NCBI RefSeq assembly: GCF_032854445.1
Contig: NC_088305.1
Location: 25,938,628-26,002,627 of the forward strand
DNA length: 64,000 nucleotides
From: Liolophura sinensis
Taxonomy: Eukaryota > Mollusca > Polyplacophora > Chitonida > Chitonidae
Direction of reading: 5' to 3'
The position numbers were made by a program, and so were the translations under genes. The notes beneath the pieces were generated by a model. It was not told the DNA's origin, ran no database searches, and worked only from the letters and a program-made list of their open reading frames with translations. The number at the start of each line of letters is the position of its first letter. Position 1 is the stretch's first letter. Positions 1 to 11,586 of this stretch are shown piece after piece.

Positions 1-2373
1 GTTACGGCATTGACCTGGCGGTAATCAACGCTCAGCCTGATGGAGCCATCTGGTTTGGGAATAACCACAATCAGAGAACACCAATTACTCTGACTTGGTT
101 CAGTGATGTTATTCTCCATCATGTATTCAATGTCCTGTTGTACCTTCTGGGCCTTCGTAAAATTAAGCCGGTATGGACGCTGGCTGATCAGTGGTGATGA
201 CCCCACCTCCACATCATTTGTTGTTGCGTTGCTACATTCTGGTACTATTTCATTCACTGCTTGTTGTGAGTGACGAACGCTACTGGCTACTGGCTTTTTC
301 TCTGCTCGGTTTTCCTTCATTAGCCAACATTCTGACCTAAGATGACCTCTCTTGTGACAGTAATGGCAAATGATCTGTGCATGTCCTTTCCTTGAGTCGG
401 CTTTCCTTTAAATGATGGTCCAGTTTTATTTTTCTGCGGCGTCAATAAAATGTTTTTGGCTAGAACAAATCCGTGGTGAACAGGGTTTGTATTATAAGTA
501 GCTCCTTCAGTTTTCTCCTTGCTTTCTATCTCCCTTATCCGTAAGTTATGTTCCATTTCCATCTTCCGCATTTCATCGGCCCGGATAGCACAGTTGCTAG
601 AGCGTCCGCTCCGGGATCAATCCTGGGTCGAGTCACATCTACGACTTTAAAAGAGGAAGTTGTAACTTCCTCGCTTGGCGTTCAGCATGAAGGGAATAGT
701 GCAACGACTGGTTGACCCGTATCAGCATAATGGTTCGGGCGGGGAGGCTTACTTGCCTTCGGTAAGGCGTCTCAGTGAAGCAGCACTAGATAAAAGGGCG
801 GTGGAAATCCGTCCTGCAACAAGGAGGTACATCACATACACCATAAGGATTCCTTCGTCGTCATATGACAGAAAATTGTTGAGCACGACCTTAATCTCCA
901 ACCACTCACTCACTCCTTCCGCGTTTCGAATTCTCTCTCCCTTTCTTTTTCTCTTTCCAGTCTCCGTATTCCCTCTCTTGCCTGTCTTTCCCTTTACTGT
1001 TCTCTCTCTCCTCTTCCCCCCTTCCCTTTCTCTTTCCTCTCTTTCCCTTTCCTTTTCTCTCTCTTTTTTCTCTAACTTCAATTTTACCATCTCCAGTTGC
1101 AGTTTTAAAACTTCAATATCGGTAGCTGGTGACGCCGTAATTACATGGGGTAGGTCGCTGCTTAATCCTAAATGCTAAGCTATTACCTCCACCTTTTCTT
1201 TAAGCTATGGGCAAAGTTCAATTTCTCTTTTTCTGCAATGACTCTTAGTTCAGCCTTTCTGATAATCTACTTACAGTTACGCCAGAATCTAAAGGTACCT
1301 CAACATTGAATTCCTCAGCCATAGTTTAAATGTTACAATGTATACAAAAGTAACACTATCCTGTCAATCTCCCAGTGAAACCCTGTTTGACCGTATGTTT
1401 ACAAAGTGCTACAAATGTTGCAATTTCGATTAGCACTGCTAGATTTTCCCAGACGACACCCTAATTTGTTAGGGTATCGGTATAATAAGCCAAAATCAAT
1501 TCCCAATAACGACCCTAACCTGGGTCAAACAGAGTAACACTCTCAAACACTGAAATGCTTGGTTTAACAATTGAATGAATCAAAAAGGAAAATAATGAGT
1601 TAAACTACAAATAGCAATGCACAGGATGTTACTATAAATGACTGCAGCTTACTCGTATGTATAAATACTTCCGACCTGATTTACGCTACAGTCCTTAACT
1701 TGACTTTCCGACGTTGTCCAATCGGCCCTGGAATACTCCAATCCTCTTTCTGGATGTCCGTTCCCTCTTTACTGGCGCGGTTTGTTGATCTCCCCCAACC
1801 ATAACATGGTTGAACCCTCCGACTCGTCTCACGAAGGGAGGTCGATACTTTTCTGGAATGGAGACCACAAATCTTCCAGCAAGCAGTTAATATGTACACG
1901 TTAATCACAGTTCACAAAATGCAGAATGTCCGCCAACAATCACCAGTTAATCCTGGTACGGCTAATCCAAATTACACCGGCTTTTCCACTAAAATGGTAC
2001 TAACGATTTCTTCTAACTATACCTGTGATGTATCGTCCGTAACTCCGTCAAATACACCTTATAGCTCTCCAAATATCACTGTCGTGTCACTGTCTATCTC
2101 TTTTCACAACTATCTCTGACTCTCTAAGCCTACAAATCTGCCGCCGTATGTAATGTCATCGAAGCTTCGAGAAAGAACAAAGAAAATACACCAACAAGGT
2201 CATTTCCCACTGGCATCGGTCAATGGAAACTGATTGGCTAGAAATCTACAAGATGTTCTATATTTAGACTACCCGGCTGCGACTGAAATGAACTTGTCTC
2301 GTGACTAAGCCGCGTTAGGAAATGTACAACTATAAACATGCAATGTATTGTGACATGACACATAACACGCATG
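1..2373 (-). mobile_element. Ty3/gypsy retrotransposon fragment (gag plus 5' region), unit 1
   Basis: Read on the minus strand. A gag-like frame starts near 1322 (MAEEFNVEVPLDSG), runs into a Lys/Glu/Arg-rich coiled-coil stretch (the polypyrimidine tract 945-1080 on the plus strand), is interrupted by a SINE at about 576-850, and ends in a CX2CX4HX4C zinc knuckle near 345-385. The start of pol (polymerase palm segment) lies at the window edge. The stretch 1330-2290 is probably leader plus LTR (inference; no paired LTR seen). The plus-strand flank TCCAATTCCACTCGAAG at about 2374 is shared with copy B, which lacks the element, so this marks one edge. Confidence 0.65.
576..850 (+). mobile_element. 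SINE family 2, inserted in gypsy gag
   Basis: A tRNA-like head (TAGCACAGTTGCTAGAGCG, then GGATCAATCCTGGGTCGAG) is followed by a body with GCTTGGCGTTCAGC and CGACTGGTTGACCCGTATCAG. The same body is found near 11320, 23520 and 63910. Ends are approximate. Confidence 0.55.
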
Positions 2374-4613
2374 GTCCAATTCCACTCGAAGAAGTTTAAG
2401 TGTTATCGCTTTGTTTACTCAAATCAGACCTGAAATCGATATTAAGCCATTTATGTTAGTTCCAGGAAATAGAACTATTTATTTCATTAGTGTTGTGATA
2501 TCCGTTGCCCATATATTAATGTTTGGATCAATTAAACATGGGTGATGATTCCATGTCTAGCCTTTTATGATTAACAATGGATTAGCGTCTGTTGTATAGA
2601 TTTTTACCAAGGGGTACCAATGCCATCACAACGCATAGACACGACGTCCAAACCCCATTCGGACGCCATTCTAAATGTTAATCCTTACATAATGAAACAT
2701 ACATATAAAACAAAACTGTTTGAATGTAAGAGAATAGCAGTTTGATTTTCTTTTATTGATGGTAGAAATCGTTGTCTATATATTTCAGGTAAGAAATCCT
2801 AATGCAAGTGAAAAAAAAACAGGTTTATTGTCGGCTTTGAAGATGTTGTTTCTTGTCCTTATTCCTTTTAATCATGGAAATGTTTTCTTCAAGTACTGAA
2901 GTTTGCAGTACGGAGCTAGATTCTTGTAGTTGCTTAAGCTGTTTGATTTGTATATCGGTAACGCTTGAGCCAACTGTTTACAGGTGAACACCGCTCAACA
3001 CTAAGACAATCATAGGAAAGACCCCTTAGACGTGCTAACGTCACAAAAGTTTAATCATGAAATTGATATTCGCGTAAATAAATCAGCTATCCTGCTTATT
3101 AAATTTTCCATCTAAGACAATAAAATTAATCTGTCGCTATATTATAACGAGTACATAAAGCTTATCTTACGATTCAGATTTTTAGTGCCGCCAGTATGGT
3201 GCAGAAAATCCCACCAAAGTTTCAAATATCTTAGTTAATTGTGTTTTTTTTTATAAAAGCTAAAACCCCAGACCCGAAATCCCGCCTTCCAGAAGTGTAA
3301 AAATATTTGAAGGTATAAATGTTATTGGTCTCCGTCATAATGAATCTTATTTTCACATTCAATGTTTTTTACCTTTTAGCGCATATCTTAGGATATCGCT
3401 TAGCATGTCAACAATGATTTAATTGAGGGCACTCCATTTTCCGTGCTATTAAGAGCAATAAATCGTTTTAACATTCACCGCGCAACACAGAATTAGGGGG
3501 TACAAAAGCATATCAGACATATACGTGTGATCGAGCAGGGTATAGGAAAAACATGGAAAGTTTTCAGTTTTGCGGTGAATTGATACCTTATGCGGGTTAA
3601 CGTTATAGCAATGAGTGTGTAGACAAAGCTCCTTTCGTTGGATGCTGACTCGGATTTGTAGGTAAACAACCAGGTGGGGTGGGGGGTGGGGGAGGGGGGG
3701 GGGCTGTTCGCATTAACTGGATATTACTGAGGATAATTATTGGGCTTACATATGGAAAGAAATGAATGGAAGCATTAGCGCGCGGTAGAAAGGAAACTCT
3801 TTCGTTGATACGCTTAGAAGTCAGGCTGTCAAGAACGGGAAGCAACGATACCAAAACAAAATGTAAACCACAGAGATGGTTACTCGTCCAAAAGCAGGAG
3901 AAGGCTCCACTTGTTCTAGGTGGGAAGCGAGGGTTCATCACTCCAGTAAAACGGGATGTTGCAACAGCCAAGTTTAGGACAAAAATATCAGTGGAAACGA
4001 AGTCGCAAAGTTTGATTTTAAATCGCAAACAATTTTTTTTAATAACAAGCAGTTGACTTCGATTTTATCAGCCCCAGCCTTCAAGCAACGCTACAACAAG
4101 TAATTTTGGAAGCAGAGAGAGTATATTATTGACACAAGGAGGAAAATATCAATACAGGAAATGTAGAACGGTTTGGAACGAAAGCGACTTTGATTTCATC
4201 ATTCAAGATTGTGCGACCAAGTGAACCGGAGCCGTGGCACGAGACTTCTCACGTCAGCTGTTTGGAATTTTAACTAGTGGGATTGTGTTTGGGGGATGTT
4301 GAAAGAAGGGGGCCATCAGATTGGCGTAAGGCTTTGATTCGAGTTCATTCCAAATGGACAATGTAACAGTAATTATCATGTTTGGCAAATGAAGAGGATT
4401 CTTCTAGAAGGCAACTTCCTCTTACCTACAAAACACTAACCATCTGTGTTTGGGCGAATAATTTAGCCAAATCCCTGGAAATTGGATTTCAAAGCATTCC
4501 AACACAACTATTTCAATCCCAAATAATACTGACATTCAAGGTCATAACAAGTGTCTGAATTGTCCTTCAAAAGAGAAATATATGTTTGTCGGATTGCTGT
4601 TTGATGCTTCAAG
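2374..4613 (+). other. 5' flank of copy A
   Basis: No gene seen. The block aligns with the flanks of B (12490-14670), C (25263-27289) and D (35250-37629), and the last 1 kb also with E. It holds C- and A-rich homopolymers and the block TTATCAGCCCCAGCCTTCAA just upstream, which may be 5' UTR or promoter. Short frames here are not conserved. Confidence 0.5.
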
Positions 4614-4677
4614 ATGGAGAGACGGCTTCTGTTGGTATTTTATGTGATTTGTGTATTCACTGGCAATGTGGCTTCAG
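4614..4677 (+). CDS. Copy A exon 1: signal peptide
   Basis: The 64-nt exon begins with ATG and encodes 21 residues plus the first base of a glycine codon: MERR, then a hydrophobic stretch, then GNVAS. The donor is GTGAGT at 4678. The same exon recurs in copies B, C and D. The 5' untranslated part cannot be bounded from sequence alone. Confidence 0.85.
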
Positions 4678-7600
4678 GTGAGTCTCAGGTATTATATTAT
4701 CAATACATTGTGTGTTTACGACTGGCAAGCAAAAGTTTCGTTACATTCAGATTCATGAATGCCGAGGTATAGGGCTGAGACAAATGAGTGTATAAATGTT
4801 GAATGTTAAAAATGTGATGTCAGCAACCTGTGGATGGTCGTGGGTTTACCCTGGGCTCTGCCAGTTTCCACCCACCATCATGCTGGCCGCCGTCGTATAA
4901 GTAAAATATTCTTGAGTGCTGCGTAAAACTCCAATCAAATAAATAAATAAATAAATCTAAGCCATGTAAGAGTTCAGTGATCATGTGTGAGTTTTACCTC
5001 AGGTATGCTTTTATGTTATCTTTTTTACCCAAAACCATCCGCAGGTGGCTGTAAAACCCTCGCACGTGCGAGCGGAGATGAAGCCAGTATGAACTGGACT
5101 TGAACTCACAGGAACCGCACTGATGATGATCTCCGGAGGTAGTAGGCTGCTCTAGCACTCTATCCACCATGCCATGGAGGACATATTGATTCTATGTATT
5201 CATGTAAATGCTTAGACAGTAGTAAATTATCACCCCTCCCCCCCCCCCCCTCCAACCCTCCGTCACAATAGCACCAAGCCTTTGGTAGAATAAGGTAAAA
5301 AAGTGAGGTTGATTAAATTAAAACGGAAAGGATTTTTACATTTTCACCTGTGTATCTTGGAGAAAAGAAACCCTTTTAAAGATAGCAGGAGTCCAAAGGC
5401 CATCTACCTTAACGTTATCTTACATACATACTTCCTGTATATATTTTTCCACCCAGTTTCCCGCAAAACCTCATGGGAATACATTTGTCTGAGAGGTGCT
5501 ATCTACTTGTTATTATTAATTATTTGTTCTAAGATAATACTGTCATAACCACCTGAAATTACCATACCAGACTGGCCACATATCTCAAGGTGTTATCCTC
5601 TGGTAGCTAATCCGGCTAAACATACAGAACAATTTCATAACCAGCTTGCGTAATGTTCGCCCAGAGAAGACAATGGCGTGAATTCCTATTCTGTGTACAT
5701 CTACTTTGCGCTGTTATGAAATCGATTTAACAAGCGGAGAAAATAGAAAAGTCTGGGGTTATGTAAGTCACGTAGTTAGTCATGTGTGACTCTTTTAAAA
5801 TCCATTAACCTGTAAAATCGGTATACTAGTATTCTATCCACAGAGCGGATTTATCGGAAATCATTCAGCCATCACCAGTTTCTAATCAACGCCCACAATG
5901 AATAGACTTTTGCTCCAGCATAGGCTTATTATAAGTAAATTTTGAACGTTCTGGTGGGGTTTTACATGATTATGAAAACTTACCGAACTGAAAGATGGTG
6001 TCAAAGTTCTGGTTACATATTGTAGCATACGTCTGTCATGATTTCACTGTCATGTATATGAATTCACTAAACCATAAATCTGTCCCACACATATCTGGAG
6101 TGGAGAGAAGGAAGTTGGATGGTGGTTTGATAAGGGAGAAGGGTTTAAGTGTAAAAGGGCATGGTAACGCCACATAACTACAATCTTGATTATGTTTACC
6201 AATACTCGTGGCATCTTGCGATCCATCCGTAGAGTGTTACAGTAAACATTGTATTTATGCATATTAAATAGGGTAAATAGTGCTGCGTGTGCTTTCAGGG
6301 ACATGCACTGATGTGTTGACATGATCAGTCGTGTCCGTTTTCTCTGACTGCGAAGATTTCTGTGGATGCCAAATTGTGCATTACTTCCGTTTGCTTTTGT
6401 TGGTGGAGTTTGTGGTGCAGCAGGAACATTTAGGGGACCATTTATTTTTTATCTGATCGTTATTACATGCATCAAGCTGATCGAAAACACACACCACCAT
6501 CCGCAGGTTACTAGAAGACTTTCCCACGTACAACCAGGGAAGAAGCCAACAAGAGCTTGGCGCTCATAGCGGTTACCTCGGTGAAAGGCTCCTGAATCTC
6601 TGTGCTGTTGTATTAGGCTAACCTTACTGCCATAGAGGCATCGCAAAGCTGTAGCGGACGATAACGCCAAATGTATAAACCATAAAAACCCTGCCAAAAC
6701 CCTAAACACTCTGCACCGTTTTGCTACCATTGAAGCACCATGCCGAAGACTCCTCACCCAGTCACATTATACTGGAAGCGGGCTAATCCACCTTTTCGCC
6801 CTAACCTTTCAATGCTGAGAACCAAGGAGATACCAAGTACCGCTTTGATATGGCCCGATCCAGGTTTAATCCTTGGTCTCTCGACTTTTACCCTGGCGCT
6901 CTATCACCATAAGGACAGAGAAGAGGTTAAGCAGTTATTTAGTATGTCACGAACCAACAAAAACGGAATACAGAATATTTCCACACTTTGTCACCGCAAA
7001 TATGTGCTACCAAGTTAATCCCCCTTGAAATCCACAAATCAAGAAATTATTTGTTCAAGTTTTCAATATTTGTTTGCTCTCGCCAGGTTGCCCGCCTGTC
7101 CCTGGTACTATGAACACGTACTACCGTTTGGACACAGACTCGTGTTACTATGTATGGCCCGGCCATGCCGTGTACACAGACGCGAAATCGACGTGTAAGG
7201 ATAACGGCCTTTACCTTGTACAGTTGGAAGAGGAGGATGAACAAGAATGGCTCAACGCACAAACCAGTAAGATTTCCTTTGTTGTGGAGATTAAATTGAC
7301 TATGCTTAACTCATACTGTGTTTAATCTGTTTTGTTTACCTTGTTCAGCACTTGACTGTGGCAATTAGATGGGCAATCAGAAAATGAAAATAAGTCTATA
7401 AACAAATAAATCAGTGTGGTTATCAGTAAATAAATAAAATAACATAAATAAATCAATAAATCTAAAAGTCCAAAAATCATTCAAAAACATCAAATAGATC
7501 AATAAATAATTAAATATTACACTTCTACAGGTATTCAACACTGGCTGGGATTGTCAAAATCATCAGGTGTTTGGAGATGGGTGAATTCCGGGCAGATAGT

Positions 7601-10600
7601 GTCGAGCAGCGACACCCGATGGGCGGATACCGTTTCAGGGAGACGGGCATACAAACAAACTTCCGCAAAATGGGCATCAACTTCGCCTTCCTCTTCTTAT
7701 GCCGTCATCTGTGAACGTGAAACAAGTAAGTTTTTCTGCAGTAAGAACAAAATAAATATGCTACGTGATATAATTCATAACAAGTTTACATATATACGTG
7801 CACGATGTCATCTGTGATCAATTAGTGTACGTACATATGAATTATGTATGTACATAGAAAATGTTGGAATTTTTTTTGAAGAATGTAAGATGATGTCTTT
7901 CTGAGTATCAAAATTAATCTATTATAGGATTTAAAAAATAATCATGTTCGAAAATGGAGAGCGGAATCCGAGCCTGAAAACAATTGTGTAGGCTGTGTAG
8001 GTCAACTTCAGACTTTGACATTATATCTTTTGACTACAACCTTAAAGGGAATGTAGGAGTTTCGAGTTGAACTCTTGTCGCTGAAGGTAAAAATGCTCTA
8101 CTGTACCATGTATCAAAATAGTAGGCAACTTTTTTTGGTGACACTTACTATTACAGAAACAAGTTAAACAAAATGTTGTTTCTAGTCGACAAGCTATGGA
8201 AAAACTCAGAACCTGAACGTTTGTGAACCTACCAAAACACAGCCAGAGGAGGGATTGGTAAATTATTGTCAATAAAACTTGTCTAACAATTTTTTGCAAC
8301 TCACATAATACAGTAGGAATCCCTTTTCCTTCACTAAAAGAGTTTAAAGGTAAATAAACTCGACTTATTATTTGGTGTGATATGAAGGAAGATCATTTGG
8401 CTTTTAACACAAGGTACATGCATTCAGCTCGATGTACACGTGAAAATATATGCGTTATGTGTAGGAGAGCTTGTCATTTACTTAATGGCGGTTGAAGGTT
8501 TTCTGTCGTCTTCGATATACAAGAGGTCAAGCTTGGAAATCTTCCGGGTGTATCTGGCTTCTCAGGCGGGTAATTCAAGTTCAGGCCATATGCATCCTAC
8601 GCATTTTTCGATGACCAATGTGGTTTAAGAGCAAAGGATCTGTTGTTTCTAATCAGATTATAAGTCTTAATTATGCACCGGAGTGTACCAGAGTGTAAGT
8701 CTTGACTGTGCTCCGGGGTGTACTGAAGTGTAAGTCTTAATTGTGCACCGGAGTGTACCGAAGTGTACTAGAGTGTAAGTTTTAATCGTGCACCGGAGTG
8801 GACCGGAGTGTACCAGAGTACATGGGGAGCCAGCCTTAATTGTGCACCGAAGTGTACTGAAGTGTCAGCCTTAATTGTATACCGGGGTGTACTGGAGTGT
8901 CAACGTAAATTGTGGACCGGAGTGTACTGGAGTGTACCAGGGTGCCATTCGAAATTGTGCACCATAGTGTTCCTGAGTGTACCAGAGTGCATCAGAATGT
9001 CTGCCTTAATTGTGCACCGGAGTGTACCGGAGTGTCAGCCTTAATTGTGCACCGGAGTGTACCAGAGTGTCAGCTTAAATTGTGCACCAGATCCAGACTC
9101 TAACATACAACACATCATTGATTTGGAACAACACGTGACAAAATGTTCTCAGAGCTGAGTCGAATTAGGTTCTTTCTTCAGGCATGTCAGGATATCGCAT
9201 ACAGAGTAGAAAAGCCACAAAATAAATGTTCACATTGTGAACATGACTTACTCTGGATTGTTAAACATATGAAACAAATCGACAATGTGTATGTGAAATT
9301 ACATTGACTACAAGGTAACCGGTAAATATAAATAAATGGGTCAATATTGTAAGTCACGTGTACGAATAACAGTGCAGTTTGTCCTACATCGCCTAAAACG
9401 TATTTTTAAAATAGAAAATAGAAGACAATAATACTTGTTTAGCTCTGAGATCTGTTTTATTTTGTCCAGCTTAGCTTTCACAAATACTTCCGTTGACAAG
9501 CATGAAGTTCCGTCTTTTAGAGCGTGCTGTCCTCAAACTATCCAAACTGTACGCCACAAATCACGTTTCATTTAATCATACAGTTTTCGTGATTCCAAAT
9601 CAACTAGATTTCGTAAATAATGAAGACCAAATTTACACAAATTTCCTGTCGTTCCAAATATACATTGCGGAACGACAGGAAGCCAAATTTCGCTACTCGC
9701 CTTTTTCGTGTTGGCCGCACTCGGCGTCGTCTGGAAAGATAAAGTTGTGGATCTGTTGGATTGAAAACCAAAAAAATGTACTGGACTTTATCAGTAGGCG
9801 GTTAATAACTTTGTTAGTCGTCTGAACTCAGAACTAACACATGTTGTGCACTCTCATGAAGAAAGGAAGGTTCTTGACAATGTCGCATAGAATAGTTTCA
9901 GGTATTACAACTAGCATGATTAAATATAATTTCTTGTGCAAATAGGAGTAAGTTATTTTTCTTTCACTGAGATAAACCAAGTAAGAGATGGTCAGTATTT
10001 TTAGTAAAACAAACTATATTTTCTTCTGTATTGGTAGCAACAACAACAACATCAACAACAGCGACGGCAACATCGGCGACATCCCTCTCTGCTTCACCAG
10101 ACACGAGTAAGTAGGTCTTTGTATTTATTTATTCGTTTGATTGGTATTTTAAGCCGTATTCAAGAATATTTCACATCATCATCGGCGACCAACATGTTGG
10201 GATGAAACCGGACAGAGCCCGGAGGACACCCACGACCATCCGCAGTTTGGTGCCAGAACTTCCCACGCACACCCTTAAAAGAATACAGTGAGAACTAAAT
10301 ATGAACTCACAGCGAGTGTATTGGTGAGAGGCTGCTGGTTCGCTGTGATGTCCTGGAACGCGAAATCACTAGGCTACAGGGGCGCCTCGGGTATCTGGGT
10401 CTAGTAGCGTTCTGGTCGATCTGGAGTCAGTATACTATGATCTCTTATTAGTTTTACGTCTCAATATCTTTTTGTTTGTTTTTGTAGGTGGATCATTGTG
10501 TCCCGGTTTTCAAAAGTTTTATTTACACAGATACACAGAAGAGTATCTTGATATTCTACGGACCACTTCGCCTGTGAGGAGCATATTGGACTGTGTAGTC

Positions 10601-10735
10601 AAATGTATAAATGACAATAGCTGTAGAGGAGTTCGTGTCGAGTTACACCGAGGACTGTGCGCTCTATTGTGCCCTTCTGTGGTGTACAACACATGTCCTA
10701 CAGATTCTGAGTGCTATCGAGTTGTTGGTGTCTAG
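4614..10735 (+). CDS. Copy A: secreted C-type-lectin-like / Thr-rich linker / PAN-like protein (5 exons, 251 aa)
   Basis: Exon join seen in sequence: 4614-4677, 7087-7266, 7531-7725, 10038-10106, 10488-10735. Every intron is GT-AG and phase 1, and the joined frame is open for 251 codons. Residues 1-21 are a signal peptide (core LLLVFYVICVF). Residues 22-146 are a CTLD with Cys23, 41, 58 and 142 and a WLGL motif at 86-89. Residues 147-169 are a Thr/Ser/Ala linker, likely O-glycosylated. Residues 170-251 resemble a PAN/apple domain with CX3CX5CX11C spacing (Cys205, 209, 215, 227). No EPN or QPD motif is present. By family knowledge such proteins are extracellular and bind glycans or proteins; the ligand here is unknown. 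An extra Cys231 is private to this copy. The start is the ATG that opens the hydrophobic leader and is conserved in copies A-D. Exact domain edges are estimates. Confidence 0.85.
4826..5180. mobile_element. SINE family 1 pieces in copy A intron 1
   Basis: A plus-strand 3' half (GGATGGTCGTGGGTTTACCC to AATAAATAAATAAAT, about 4826-4956) is followed by a minus-strand head half (about 5035-5180). The same pair is at 27500-27855 in copy C. Confidence 0.5.
6485..6645 (-). mobile_element. SINE family 1 head fragment, copy A intron 1
   Basis: Minus-strand match (ACCATCCGCAGGTTAC to CTGCCATAGAGGCATCG). Equivalent fragments lie near 16895-17055, 29170-29325 and 43940-44100 in B, C and D. Confidence 0.45.
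7087..7266 (+). CDS. Copy A exon 2: N-terminal half of C-type-lectin-like domain
   Basis: The 180-nt exon follows a CTCGCCAG acceptor and ends at a GTAAGA donor. It encodes the GCPPVPG opening, the SCYYVWPG strand, the AKSTC helix and the LVQLEEEDEQEWL segment, which matches the usual alpha-helical half of a CTLD. It holds Cys23, 41 and 58. Confidence 0.85.
7531..7725 (+). CDS. Copy A exon 3: C-terminal half of C-type-lectin-like domain
   Basis: The 195-nt exon follows a TTCTACAG acceptor and ends at GTAAGT. It encodes WLGLSK, a tryptophan-rich strand (VWRWVNSG), and the closing AVICERE with Cys142. The two additional cysteines and the EPN/QPD plus WND signature of calcium-dependent sugar-binding CTLDs are absent. 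Confidence 0.85.
8661..9090 (+). repeat. CACCGGAGTGTAC satellite, copy A intron 3
   Basis: Irregular tandem array of AGTCTTAATTGTGCACCGG then AGTGTACCGGAGTGT. The two 11-base GGAGTGTACC motifs vary in number per unit. The same array is in copies B and C; the translated frames in it are artefacts of the repeat. Confidence 0.75.
10038..10106 (+). CDS. Copy A exon 4: Thr/Ser/Ala-rich linker
   Basis: The 69-nt exon after a TTGGTAG acceptor encodes 23 residues that are almost all Thr, Ser and Ala and end in SASPDT. The donor is GTAAGT. The reading is a flexible, probably O-glycosylated hinge between the two folded domains. Confidence 0.8.
10118..10395 (-). mobile_element. SINE family 1 in copy A intron 4
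   Basis: The minus-strand tail lies next to exon 4. The same insertion is at 20738-21010 (B), 32928-33205 (C) and 46757-47050 (D) but not in E, so it predates the A-D duplications. Confidence 0.6.
10488..10735 (+). CDS. Copy A exon 5: PAN/apple-like domain and stop
   Basis: The 248-nt coding part starts after a TTTTTGTAG acceptor and ends with TAG at 10733-10735. The DCVVKC, NDNSCRG and RGLCALL motifs give PAN-like spacing. TGC at 10670-10672 adds an eighth cysteine where the other copies have Ser or Arg. A poly(A) signal lies 139 bases past the stop. Confidence 0.85.
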
Positions 10736-10873
10736 AAGAACACGAAGTGATTAGAAAAACAACCATTAATGTTTTTCTTTAAAGAGATTTATGTGATATT
10801 TAAATTAAGTTATTGTTTAATTTAACTTCTATCTTCTCATTTTGTATTATTGTATATACACTGTATTCTGCGC

Positions 10874-10879
10874 AATAAA
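10874..10879 (+). promoter_or_regulatory. Poly(A) signal, copy A
   Basis: AATAAA lies downstream of the copy A stop. The same hexamer sits in an aligned position in copies B, C and D, which supports it as the real 3' end signal. Confidence 0.6.
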
Positions 10880-11199
10880 CCAAATTCCTGTGGTTCCGAG
10901 ACAGCCTTTATGACATTTTAATATGTAACTACATGAACAAGTAAATGGTAACACGCGAAGGAAAACCCCCGCCACAAATATGGACAAAGATACCAATCTG
11001 TAGTGGCGTAGTTGATGGAGATCGCCTGCTTCGCAAAAAGGTAGATTAGGGGTTAAATGCCACTCCAATGTCATTATAGTCGCTATGTTCTGGTGTTCAA
11101 TAGTTCTAACCCTGAGTATAACATTTTCTTGTGACATTTTCTTGCAATGAACTAGTATGTGTCTGCGATCGTGATAGAAAATACATCTTCAACTAAAAT

Positions 11200-11520
11200 A
11201 ACCGCTTCCCTGGTTAAAAGGCTAAAGTATCCGCCTGATGGTCAGGACCCGTGAAATCATACATGTTTCAGCTCATACCAAAGACTTGGTACTCGTTGCT
11301 GCCTTGCTAGGCGTTCAGCACTGAGAGGTTAGAGCAAGGAAGCAGGGCTGGTTGGCCTAGTGTCAGTATAAAGTGACTGGGTGGGTTGTCATGTGTGGTG
11401 TGGTCGGCATAATACTCAAGTGGCGGCAGCACTTTGACAGCAGCATGGTATCGCTCTGTCACACGAAGACACAGTATATTTACGCAAATCCAACGGCTCC
11501 TCATTTTTTTCATGTGACTG
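11200..11520 (+). mobile_element. SINE family 2, downstream of copy A
   Basis: Head with TATCCGCCTGATGGTCAGG, body with GCTAGGCGTTCAGCACTGAG and GACTGGGTGGGTTGTCATG, end with ACGGCTCCTCAT. It is missing behind copy C; copy B keeps only a 3' fragment at about 21600-21690. Confidence 0.55.
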
Positions 11521-11586
11521 AAAAATTGTAAAGTATGACTTAAAGCCACATTTCCTACATACATATACATAATAGCTTTACTTTAC

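Noticed and set aside
675-1178. 167-codon plus-strand frame rich in Ser, Leu and Phe
   Set aside because: It is antisense to the Lys/Glu/Arg-rich part of gypsy gag and spans the SINE boundary; the hydrophobic look comes from the polypyrimidine tract.
1681-1908. 75-codon minus-strand frame repeated at 24568-24795
   Set aside because: It lies in the presumed LTR or leader of the gypsy fragment and shows no domain; conservation is explained by the segmental duplication.
7047-7262. Antisense 71-codon frame over exon 2, conserved in several copies
   Set aside because: It is the reverse-strand shadow of a conserved coding exon; it has no start context or motif of its own and breaks in copy C with the 2-base deletion.
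8808-9103. Cysteine-containing frames of 63-78 codons in copy A intron 3
   Set aside because: They are translations of the CACCGGAGTGTAC satellite in two frames; the apparent protein repeat follows from the DNA repeat.
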